Shown piece by piece: positions 42,337-54,300 of a DNA stretch of 64,000 nucleotides. The DNA comes from Cephalopachus bancanus (lineage: Eukaryota; Chordata; Mammalia; Primates; Tarsiidae). A model generated the notes under the pieces. It worked only from the letters and a program-made list of their open reading frames with translations. It was not told where the DNA came from and did no database searches. The position numbers were made by a program, and so were the translations under genes. Numbering within the stretch: the stretch's first letter is position 1; the number at the start of each line of letters is the position of its first letter. Where the stretch lies: assembly GCA_027257055.1 (NCBI GenBank), contig JAPVLO010000182.1, positions 6,758,001 to 6,822,000 on the forward strand, given 5' to 3'.

Positions 42337-45300
42337 AACTGTACAGAACTAGGGGAAATCTTAGTGATCGACTGGCTTAAATTTGTTTTGTAGAAGAGGA
42401 AACCAGGCCCAAAGAAGCTAAGAGGCTTGTTTAATAAGTCAGTTAATTAGAATCAAGGTCAAACATTAAAAAACATTTAAAAAAATGAATCATTGGTATA
42501 ATAGGGAGTAGAACCCAGACTCCAGAATCCCAGTTCAAGCTTCATCTCCAAGCTGCGTGATGCTGCTTTCTCTTTGCTGTTGGTTTTCCCACTCTTTTGT
42601 TTACCCCTCCCCTGTGCTTTGATGTTACTGTGGTGATAGCTGACTTGCGATCTAATAATCCAGGGTCTCTGACCTAGCTCCATTTTATGGGGGGATAGTG
42701 GCAATGACATGTGTAATAACTCACAGTGTGACTTCTCTGAAGATTGCATGGGCCTTATATTCTTTAAAAAAACAAAAATAAGCCTGTAACCCAATGCTGA
42801 TGGGTAGAACTTTCTCAGACGATAGAAATGTTCTGCATCTGTGGTGTCCAATATGGTAGCCATATGTAGTAGCTCTTGGACGGACTTGAAATGTGGCTAG
42901 TGTGACCAAGGAGCTTAATTTTTAAAATTTAATTCGAGTTAATTTATAATTGGTCACATTTGGCTAGCGGCTACCACATTAGACAACACAACTGTAAATA
43001 TTTGTAGTTTGCCAATATGTGACAAAGAGGGGTGGGTTAAGATCAGGCCATTTAAACATTTTAACTTTTGACTGAGAGATTGTTGGATTAAATACTCAAA
43101 CTATATTAAAAGGGAAAGGGTCTCTGGTAAAATTCATTTGGGGAAAAACTTTAGCCTTCTGGATATGTAACATGCACTGGCATTGTGAAAGTTCTGAAAG
43201 CTGTACAGAAAATCAACTGGTTTAACTTTCTTTAATCTAGGCTTCTCCATACAGTTAGACAGTTACTTTTTGTTCTCTTAGCATCTTTTTTCTTGTTACA
43301 GTGGTATACCGGAGTCATGCCTCTGATGTTAATCTGAGTTTAAATCACGGCTCTACCACTCACTCTGTGGCCCTAAGCAAATTGCTTCAACTGCTCTCAA
43401 CCTCAGTTTTCCTGTCTGTAAAATGGGGTTGTGTTATTCCATTTATAAGGTTGTTATTTGTATTAAATGGGATAATGTATGAAAGTAGTGCCTGGCTTAT
43501 TGTAGGCACTTAGTTAAAACTGGCTTCTATTTTATTATGCTTGGACCTTGAAACAATAAGGAGAGTGGGCAGACTCTTGTTATTTACAGAGCTGCGTTTT
43601 CCCTTTGCTTATCCTCAGATTTTCAGAAGCTATTTTATTTTATTTTATTTTATTTATTTATTTTTGAGTTGGAGTCTCACTCTGTCGCCCAGGCTGGAGT
43701 GCAGTGGCCGCTCCCGGCCACCGCAGCCTCGACCTGCTGGGCTCCGGCGATCCTTCTGCCTCAGCCTTCCGAGTAGCTGGAACTACAGGCACGCGCTACC
43801 GTGTCCAGCTAATTTTTTGATTTATTGTAGAGATGAGGTCTCGCCAAGTTGCCCAGGCGGGTCTCAAACCCGCGGGCTCAGGCAGTCCACTCACCTCAGC
43901 CTCCCAAAACCGCGGGATTGCAGGCTGAGCCACCGAGCCCGGCTCAGAAGCAATTTTAACTCTTTATTTTGAGATAATTATAAATTCACAGGAAATTGCA
44001 AAAATAGTACAGAGAAGTCCTTACTCTCTACCAGTTTCCCCCAGTGGTTACATCTTGCATAACTATTGTATACTACCAACACCAGGAAACTGGCAGTGGT
44101 ACAGTATTTGTGTGTGTAGTTTTGTGCCATTTTATCATATGTAGATTGCTGTAACCTCCTCTACAATCAAGATACAGAGCTATTCCATTACCACAAAGAT
44201 CCCCCTTATGCTGTTCCTTTATAACTTTTCTTGCACTGTTCCTGTCCCCTGACAACCACTTATCTGTTCTCCATCTCTATAATTTTGTCATTTTGAGGTT
44301 GTTATATAAATGGAAACATACAGTATGTGATCTTTTGAGATCGACTTTTTTCACTCAGCATGATATATGAGATCCATTAGTCCTTTTCATTGCTGAATAG
44401 TGTTCCATGGTAAGGATATACTATACCACGGCTCACCATTGAACCATTCACCTATTGAAAGACATTTTGGTTCTTTCTAGTTTTTGGTTACTATGGGTAA
44501 AGCTTCTGCAAACACTCATGTTTAGGCTTTTGTGTGTATGTACGTTTTCATTTCTCTGAAGAATGCAATTGCTGGGTCATATGGTAAGTATAGTCAGCCC
44601 TCTTTATCCATGGATTCCACATCCATGGCTTCAGCCAACCTCAGATTGAAAAATATTCGTTAAAAAAAAAAAAAAAAAAATTGCCAGCCGGGCTCGGTGG
44701 CTCAGCCTGTAATCCCACACCTTTGGGAGGCTGAGGTGAGTGGATTGCCTGAGCCCGCGGGTTCGAGACCCGCCTGGGCAACTTGGCGAGACCTCATCCC
44801 TACAATAAATCAAAAAATCAGCCGGGCGTGGTAGCGCTTGCCTGTAATTCCAGCTACTCGGAAGGCTGAGGCGGAAGGATCGCCGGAGCCCAGCAGGTCG
44901 AGGCTGCGGTGGCCGGGAGCGGCCACTGCACTCCAGTCTGGGCGACAGAGTGAGACTCCTACTCAAAAAAAAAAAAATTGTCTGTTCTGAACTTTTACAG
45001 ACTTTTTTCTTGTCACTAATTCCTAAACAATATAGTATAACTATTTGCATAGGATTTACATTGTATTAGGTATTAAAGTAATGTAGAGGTGTTTTTAAAG
45101 TATAGGGTGGATGTGCATAGGTTGCATGCAAGTTACTTTATATCAGGAACTTGATCATCCTTGGATTTTGGTATCCCTGGGAGGTCCTGAAACCAATTTT
45201 CCAAAAGATGACTGTATGTTTATTTTTTTATTTTTAGTTTTATTTTTTTCAGTGAGAAAGCAGGATTTATTGAGAGGACAGAGAGACACCCATAATGGGA

Positions 45301-48300
45301 GGGGACCTGAAGGGGCTGCCCTTATTTTTTAATAAAAGATATTGTCAAGCTATTTTTTAGAGTGTCTGTAACATTTTACATTCCCACTAATAATGTATGA
45401 GAAATCCAGTTTCTCCACATTCTTGCCATTATCTGGTATTGCCACTATCTTTACTTTAATTGTTTTAATAGAGTGTAGTTTTCTCATCATGGTTTTAATT
45501 TGCATTTCCTTAAATGGCTAGTAATAATTACTTTTCATGTCATAACTTTCCATCTGCATATCCTTGTCAGTAAAATGTCTCTTTGTGTCTTTTGCCCATT
45601 TTCTAATTGAGTGGTTTATTTTTTAATTATTGAATTTTGATAATTTTTTTATAGATTGCAGGTACAAGTTCTTTGTCAGCTGTATAGTTTGCATATATTT
45701 TCTTCCAACCTGTTGCTTGTCTTTCTGTCTTTCATTTCTCTGGAGAATGCAATTGCTGGGTCGTGTAAGTATAGTAAGCCCTCCTTATCCATGGGTTCCA
45801 CATCCGTGGCTTCAGCCAACCTCAGATTGGAAAATATTTGCAAAAAAAATTTTTTTGTCTGTACTGAACTTGTACAGACTCTGTAATGAGCTCTTTCACA
45901 GAGCAAAAGTTTTACATTTTGTTGAAGTTCAGTTTACTGAAATTTTTTTCAGAGTGAGTCAGAGTCTCACTCTGTTGCCTAGGCTGGAGTGCAGTGGCAC
46001 CCTTATGACCGCCGCAGCCTTGACCTGCTAGACTCAGGCGCTCCTTCCACCTCAACTTTCCAAGTAGCTGGAACTACAGGTGTGCGCTACTATTCCCGGC
46101 TTATTTTTTGGTGTATTGTGGAGATGAGGCTTCACCAAGTTGCCCAGGCTGGTCTCGAACCCCTGAGCAGTCCTCTCACCTTGGCCTCCCAAAGTGCTAG
46201 GAGTCTTACTCTGTCGCCCAGGCTGTAGTGTAGTGCACGCTTATGGCCTCAGCAGCCTTTACTTGCTGGACTCAGATGGTTCTTCTGCCTCAGCCTTCCA
46301 AATAGCTGGAACCACAGGCAAGCACCACCATGCCTGGCTAGTTTTTTGATTTATTGTAGAGTCAAGGTCTTGCCAAGTTGCCCAGGCTGGTCTTGAACCC
46401 CTGGACTCAGGCAGTCCTTTTGCCTCTGCCTCCCAAAGTGCTGAGATTACAGGTGTGAACCACCATGCCTGGCTGAATTTTTTTCTTTAGTGGATCATAT
46501 TTTTTATGTCATGTCTAACATTTCAAGTAAAGATTTTCTCCTGTTTTTTTTTCTAAAAGTTTTTTTTTTGAATAGATTTTTCAGCATTTTTTTTTCTAAA
46601 AGTTTTATAATTTTAACTTTTACATTTAAATCTGTGACCAATTGGAGTTAATTTTGTATAGTTGTGAGGTTTAGGTCAAAGATTTAGTTTGTTTTGTTTT
46701 GCCCCTAAAGCTATCCAATTGCTGTACCACCTTTGTTTAAAAAGATTATTCTTCTTCCATTGAATTGCTTTTGCACCTTTGTCAAAAATCATACTACCTG
46801 TGAGGTAATGAATAGTTGGAAAAAACCTCATGAAACGTGAAAATCATAAAATTTAAATTCAATATCCAGAAAAAAAGTTTTATTGGAACATAGCTCTGCT
46901 CATTTATACATATTGTTTATGGCAGTTTTGGCACTATAGTAGCTGAGTAGTATAGTTGAGACAGAAACCATATTACCTGCAAAGCCTACTATCTGACTCT
47001 TTACAGAAAAACTTGCCGATCCTTGAGTTTAGTGAACATGCTCTTGCGTACCAGTCGGTCCTTGAGTTTAGTTAAGAGACATGTTCCTGAGTACCAGCCC
47101 AACAATACTCAATCCACATGCATGTGTAGGCTAATTACAAATTATTCCGATCCCAGGCATTTGGAGTTGCTCATAAATAGTCGAAATGAAAATCTAGGGT
47201 AAACTTGCTTTACCTGTAAAACAGAAAGTAAAGTGATTTTCAAAGAGCTGATGTGAAATGGTTAAAATTTTCCAGTTAGCGATAGAACTGAATATAGGAT
47301 TCAGTTTTTTGATTAATGGACCAGTTGGCTTTCCTCTTTTTTCTGTGCACATTGGACACTTTGGAATTGTTAAATTAATAAAGAGCTGTTTAAATGGTTT
47401 TTTTTGTTTTGTTTTGTTTTTGAGTTGGAGTCTCACTCCATTGCCCAGACTGGAGTGCAGTGGCCGCTCCCGGCCACTGCAGCCTCGACCTGCTGGGCTC
47501 CGGCGATCCTTCCGCCTCAGCCTTCTGAGTAGCTGGAACTACAGGTGCGCACTACCACGCCCGGCTAATTTTTTTGATTTATTGTAGAGATGCGGTCTCA
47601 CCAAGTTTCCCAGGCGGGTCTCGAACCCCTTGGGCTCAGGCAATCCACTCACCTCGGCCTCCCAAAGCGCAGGATTACAGGCTGAGCCACTGAGCCCGGC
47701 TTACATGTTTTAAAATTTTTTTCATGTAAGCAACAGGCCTGAGCCTAACTAAACTGTTGGCTACCTATGTCTTTTGAAGTCTTAATTTTTTTCTCTTCCT
47801 TATTGCTCATAAAAGCATAGGACAAACCTCCTTCCGCAAAAAAAAAAAAAAAAAAAAAAAGATGCTTCTTAATTATTCTTGGTTAGTAAATTTATGATTT
47901 TAGTATTTTAGTTTTAAGAAGGAAAAGACGGAGGGACAACCCCAGAGCTCTCGGCTCCAGTGTCGTTAAATGACAGGATCACACTTACGTGTGCCCTCAT
48001 GAGTCATCCTTCCTTCCTTTTTTTTTTTTTTCATTTTTGACCATGTGTCTAGCTGCTATCATGGGAAAGTGTCCCTAAGCCAGAGAATTAATGGAAATTT
48101 TCTGTGATGTCCAAAAGCTATTGGCAGGAATTTTAAATCCAGAAACCCTTGGTTGTTTCTCGTTTTCAGAATGGAGAAATGAAATGACCAGATAATCTCA
48201 TTTATCAGAGCAACAACTTTATAGACTGGTATTTTCCCTTGCCTGCCCAGAGAGAGGCAAAAACACCTTTATGGGCATGAAAACAAATAGGATAAATAAT

Positions 48301-51300
48301 TTGTGGTCATGGAAAGTTTTGTAATAGTAAGCAAAATACTTCCTGGAGGTTCCTCCAAGGCACCTCAAGTCCGTTAGGTTGTAAGCTAGATCATCATAGT
48401 TGATCATCTAATGGGAGTGTTGTAGGGAAGACTTGACATGAAGGAGGCAGAGTTGGTATGATGTGTTGGAAGAGTTGTGAGTTTTGGAGTTAGAGACAGG
48501 TGAACTCTTTAATCTTGGCATTTGCCCACGAGCTTTGTGACCTAATATAAATGACACACCTTGCTTCAAGCTGTTTCCTTCTCCATACTTTGCTGGTGTG
48601 TTTGAGGATTAAAATGAGATAACATATATGGTCCCTGTTATACACTGGTAAATAATAGTTTTCTTTCCTCTTTAAGAGATTAAAATTTTTTTTTCTGTGT
48701 TTCTCTTGTGGTATATACTAAACTGTGCTGTAGGCTAGCTCTAGTTTTGATATTCCAGAGTTGTGGCAGTTGTGTTAAGGAATATTAGTAATATTATTAT
48801 GATAATCAAGATGAGTTGGGAAATTGACCTAGGTTCATCTAACTGCAAAGCACTTGTTCTTGTCATAAAACTCTACTTACTACCACTAGAATTGCACTAT
48901 TTTTGGATAATATTAGTAGCTAACATTTACTACCTGTTGATTATTTTAAGTACTTTACATGAAATTCTCATTTACTCTGCACACTAATTTTATGAGGAGA
49001 TACTGTTCTTTCCCCCCATTTTATTAATGAGGAACAAGGTACAAAAAAAATTAACTTGCAGAATTTTAGGTTGCTTCATGCATTATTGGTGGGAATATAA
49101 AATGGTACAGCCAGTTTGGAAGACAGTTTGGCAGTTTCTGTGATCCAGCAGTCATACTCTTTAGCATTTATCCAAAGGAGCTAAAAATGTATGTCCACAC
49201 AGAAACCTGTACATGCATGTTTATAGCAGCTTTATTCATAATTATCAAAACTTGGAAGCAATTAGTGTGGTACATCCAGACAATGGAATATTATTCAGTG
49301 CTAAAAAGAAATGAATTATCTAGCCATAAAAATATATGAAGGAATCTTTTTTTTCTTTTTTTTGAGTTGGAGTCTCACTCCGTCGCCCAGACTGGAGTGC
49401 AGTGGCCGCTCCCGGCCACCGCAGCCTCGACCTGCTGGGCTCTGGCGATCCTTCTGCCTCAGCCTTCCAAGTAGCGGAACTACAGGTGCGCGCTACCACG
49501 CCCAGCTAGTTTTTGACTTATTATAGAAATGAGGTCTCGCCAAGTTGCCCAGGCGGGTCTCTAACCCGCGGGCTCCCAAAGCGCGGGATTACAGGCTGAG
49601 CCACCGAGCCCGGCCATATGAAGGAATCTTAAATGCATATTACTAAGTGAAATAAGCCAATCTGAAAAGGCTGGATACTATGTGGATCCTTATGAAATGC
49701 TGTGGGAAAGACGAAACTATGGAGACAGTACTGCTGTTGCTAGGGGGTTAGGGAAGACAGAAGGATAGTAGGCAGAGAACAGGCGATTTATAAGGCAGTA
49801 AAACTACTTTGTATGGAACTCTAATGGTGGATACATGTTACACATTTGTCCAGACAATGCACATCACCAAGAGTGAACCCTAATGTAAACTGTGGATTCT
49901 GGGTGATAATGATGTGTCAATGTAGGTCATCATTGTAACAAGCACACCACTCTGGTGGAGGGGGTTAATAATAGGAGAGGCTGCGCATTTGGAGAAACCA
50001 AGCATGGTTATACTTCCAAGAACCTAACATTGCTCTAAAAAAAAGTCTTAGGAAAAAAATACTATACTTTTAGAGAGTGGCAGAACAGGGATTCACTGGC
50101 CAGCCACTCTTAAAACACCATAATATAGAAGAATTGGCGGGTAAAATGAGGCGTGGTATGAAACATGCAATGATTCACAAAAATTTGGCCTTCAAAATGA
50201 GAAGTTTCGTTTTTCCTTTTTAGTGAGGTTTTTATATTGAATTTGAACTGTTAAGGAGACCAAAAAGAATTTATTTTCAGTAAACAACTTTAGTGCTTTT
50301 AAACATTATGATTAATAAAATATAAGTATTGTTTTGCTTTTGCATATTCACCATTTTTAGGGATTGAAGATTTTTTTTTTTCAGTTCTAAGCTATAAATT
50401 CAAGTGTAAAGAAGGGTGTTAAGAACTTAATTTTGGTCAATATCTGTCTGGGGACTGGGGGGATACCTCTTATCAACATAGGTGCCTGAACGATGCATAT
50501 TTGTATACCTTACCCTTAACTGTATCCCACAATTTTAAAATAAAAAACATGGGTTAAAAAAAAAAAAGAACTTAATTTTGTTATGTGGAAAGCCAGCATT
50601 TTGTCTTAATGAAAATTTTAATAGTGTGATGTCAATCAATGATGCTGTTTGATAACTGATAATAGCAAATATTAAGATGTTATTAATAGTATCATGTATT
50701 AATGATGACCTTTTTTTTTTTTTTTTGAGTTGGAGTCTCACTCTGTCGCCCAGGCTTGAGTACAGTGGCACGCTCACAGCCACCCCAGCATCAACCTGCT
50801 GGGCTCCAGTGATCCTTCTGCCTCAGCCTTCCAAGTAGCCGAGACTACAGGCACGCGCTACCACGCCTGGCTAATTTTTAATTTATTTATTGTAGACATG
50901 AGGTCTCGTCAAGTTGCTCAGGCGGGTCTTGAACCCACAGGCTCAGGCAATCCACTCGCCTCGGCCTCACAAAGTGCTGGAATTACAGGCTGAGCCACCG
51001 AGCCTGGCCAATGATGACCTTTTTAAAGATAGCCAGCAATTTGTTTCTCAGGTGAATGTTTGTATCTTCCTTTGTAGAATTACATTATTTCTGTTTATAT
51101 TTACTTATTCTTTGAGTCCGAGTGTCACTCTGACACCCAGGCTGGATTACAGTGGCATGATTATGACTTACCACAGCCTTGACCTTCTGGGCTCAGGCAA
51201 TCCTTCCACCTCAGCCTCCTGAGTAGCTGGGACAACAAGTGCACAACTGTACCCAGCTAATTATTTTTTATTTTTGTAGAGATGTCTCACTTTGTTGCCT

Positions 51301-54300
51301 AGGCTGGTCTCCAACTCCTGGGATTGACTAATTCTGCCTTGGCCTCCCAAAGTGTTGGGATTTCAGGCGTGAGCTACTGTGCCCAGTATCTCACATGTGA
51401 AAGCTCTTCTTAATCACAGATATAGTGTAGTTTGGCTCTTTTTCTACCAAGAACTTTGGTCAATAAATTTTAGCTTTTATACTATGGGAATATACTCAAA
51501 ATGTGTCTTCCTGAATAATTTCTCTGCTGGAAAGCTAAAACCAGAAGTGGTAGATTGTGAAGACTTTAAATATTGACCTTCTCAAATAACATTTTTAATT
51601 CAAGCAAGGCAGTTGGTTTCTTTCTCATAAAACAATCTTAGCCAACTTAGTAATAACCTTTAACAATTCGTGTATATGTGTGCCATTCTCAATTACTGGC
51701 CACTACAATAATTCAGTAGTAAATTTTGTTTATTTATGGAGATTGATTAGCTAGAATGAATTGGGCAGTCTCAAATGTCTTAACAAAATTGAGCTTTCTA
51801 TATCTTAGCTTTGGATAAGAGTCACAATTTGAAAAGCAGAATTAGTGAGGAAATGGATTGAAATTTATTTTATATTTTAAACTTTTATCATGTTATTGTG
51901 TGAGATTACAGTTTAAGGTCCTTTTCATTTCCTTGTATGGTACTTTTTGTTTTGTTTTTGAGATAGGCCATGTTGGACTAATCGAATGGTTTTCATATAA
52001 GTTTTGAAATAAAACCCACAGAGACTTGGCCACGTTAGAAATGCCACTGGAAAGTGGATAAGTAATATAGAAAACGTGTTACAATCAAGGCAGTTCCTTC
52101 TTGGTGTTAATTTCATTGGCAGATCTAGGTCGCAGTTCATCTTCTGCATACCAAATACTTCTTCTAAAGCTTAAAATAATAAGATCTATTCAGAGATATT
52201 TTTTGTTTTCCTGTGAAATTGCTAAAACATTTAGCAGAGGGTAATTACATGACTATTTAAAAATTGGTCTAACCTTTATATTTAATAACATTAACATTTA
52301 GTTGCTTGGGAGAATTGCGTAAATTACTGATTTCATATTGGGGAAAGTACTTAGATTAATTTTATCTGATAAGAAATATAAATGACTGTTACTAAGTGTT
52401 TTAAAGAATTCTCAAAGATTTAGTTGTATATAGAATAAAAGATTGCCTGCTTTTTCTCTTGTCAGTTTAAGCAATCTGATTATATGTATATTTTGGTTTA
52501 TGGTCTCAGTTTAGTTATAATGTTAGCAAATGAGGGGTTTTCATTTTGTTCTTAAAAGTAGTTATAAAACACAGGAAAAGTTAGTTGGTATATGTACATT
52601 CCAAAAAACCCCAGAATTGTGTTTTTGGAGGGTGGACCTACACTTGGAATTTGTTTCTCTGGTTCAAATGGTCAGCCAAAGTTTTTATCTGGAAGTTAAA
52701 ACAAGGTTGTGTCATGATTTCTGGAAGAAACTGCTCAAGTTGTGGCGAACAGGTAACTGGTTCTTCCACCATGGCAACGCACCTGCCCACACCATTCTGA
52801 GTGCTCAGCAGATTTTGACCACAATAGGGGCATGACCCTGTTCCCCATCCTCCCTACTCACCCTTTTTTGCCCTGAGTAACTTTTTTGGTTTGTTTGTTT
52901 TTCTGATGAGAAAAGCCCTCAAAGGGAAACATTTTGTCCAGTAGAAGAGGTGAAAAAACAAAACACAACAAAAAACAGCAGAACTGGGCACTGTGGCTCA
53001 TGCCTGTAATCCCAGCATTTTGGGAGGAGGAGGTGAGATGATTGCCTGAGCCCAGGGGTTCAAGACCAGCCTGGGCAACATGGCAAGATTTCGACTTTAC
53101 AATAAATCAAGAAAAAGTAGCCAAGAGTGGTGGCGTGCTCCTGTGGTTCTTTGACCACCCAGCAGGTTGAGGCTGTGGTGGCCATGAGCATACCACTACA
53201 CTTTAGCCTGGATGACAGTGAGACTCCAACTCAAAAAAAAAAAAAAAAAAGCCAGCAGAAGCACTGAGAGGCATCAAAAATTGATGAGCTCAAAAGCTGT
53301 TTTGAGCAGTGGAAAAAGAGCTTGATTAGGTGTATTATATCAAATGGAGAGTACCTTGAGGGTGACTGAAATTTAAATGGATACACAAAGGGAGAGTACC
53401 TTGAAGGTGACTGAAATTTAAATGAATGCATGTGTAAGGATACACAATTTTTTATAATATATTTTGGGTCTTTTGGGGTCCCCTCCATAATAAATGAAGT
53501 CTTTGAGTTGCACTTTTCAATCTTTTCTTTAAATTTCATAACGGTTGTAATATCTAGTTTGATTTGGAGCAATTTTTTATAGAGTATTGTGATTATCATA
53601 TATTTATATATTATACCAAGTAAATTCTTTTTTTTTTTTAATTGTAAAGATATGGGGTTTTCCCAGATGTAATAATAGGATTAATGGGAGTGTCTTAACA
53701 CTGAATTACTTGAGTAGTGTCGGAAATACTATTTTTGGGTGGATAAAGTCTATACTTTAAATGCTAGACCAAACATAAGGATTGATAAGGACTGTGTCTG
53801 ATATTTAACCCTAAAGATGTCTTGCTAAGTGCGATTTCCAACTAGCAGACAACGGTGTTATGGGCATGGTGGCTCATGCCTGAAATCCCAGCACTTTGGG
53901 AGACTGAGGTTGGGAGGATTGCTTGAGCCCAGGAGTTCAAGACCAGCTTGGGCAACATAACGAGACCACGTCTCTACACAAAATCAAAAAATTAGCCAGG
54001 CGTAGTGGAGCATGCCTGTAGTCCCAGCTACTCGGGAGGCTGAGGTAGAAGGATAGCCTGAGCCCCCAGGAATTTGAGGCTGCAGTGAGCTGTGAGTGTG
54101 CCACTGCACTGAAGCCTGGGTGACAGAATGAGCCTCTGGTTAAAAAAAAAAAAAGTGTCATTCTACCCAGGGCTTGCTGATCTATAATAATTCTTTAAGA
54201 ACTAAAAGAAAGTTTCTCAATTATAAAAGTAATTTATTTATTTTAGAAAATTAGAAGCTAGATATTTATAACCCTGCCACCCATTAACTACCACTAATAC

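Larger units (their letters stand above)
43945..46800 (-). mobile_element. Old antisense L1 (L1MB-like), interrupted many times
   Basis: Antisense 3' UTR (GAGATAATTATAAATTCACA), then ORF2 pieces at 44.3-44.59, 45.33-45.74, 45.89-45.94 and 46.48-46.79 kb. Separated by a MER2, Alus, a short retrocopy and a duplicated L1/MER2 piece. Confidence 0.8.
52586..53450 (+). mobile_element. Fossil mariner transposon with transposase remnant, split by an Alu
   Basis: One frame gives [18 protein letters not shown], the mariner DNAPAHT catalytic block with the first D changed to G. After the Alu, a second piece reads [24 protein letters not shown] sequence, the transposase C-terminus. A 50-60 bp segment at its end is tandemly duplicated (53346-53450). 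The subfamily is uncertain. Not functional. Confidence 0.75.
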
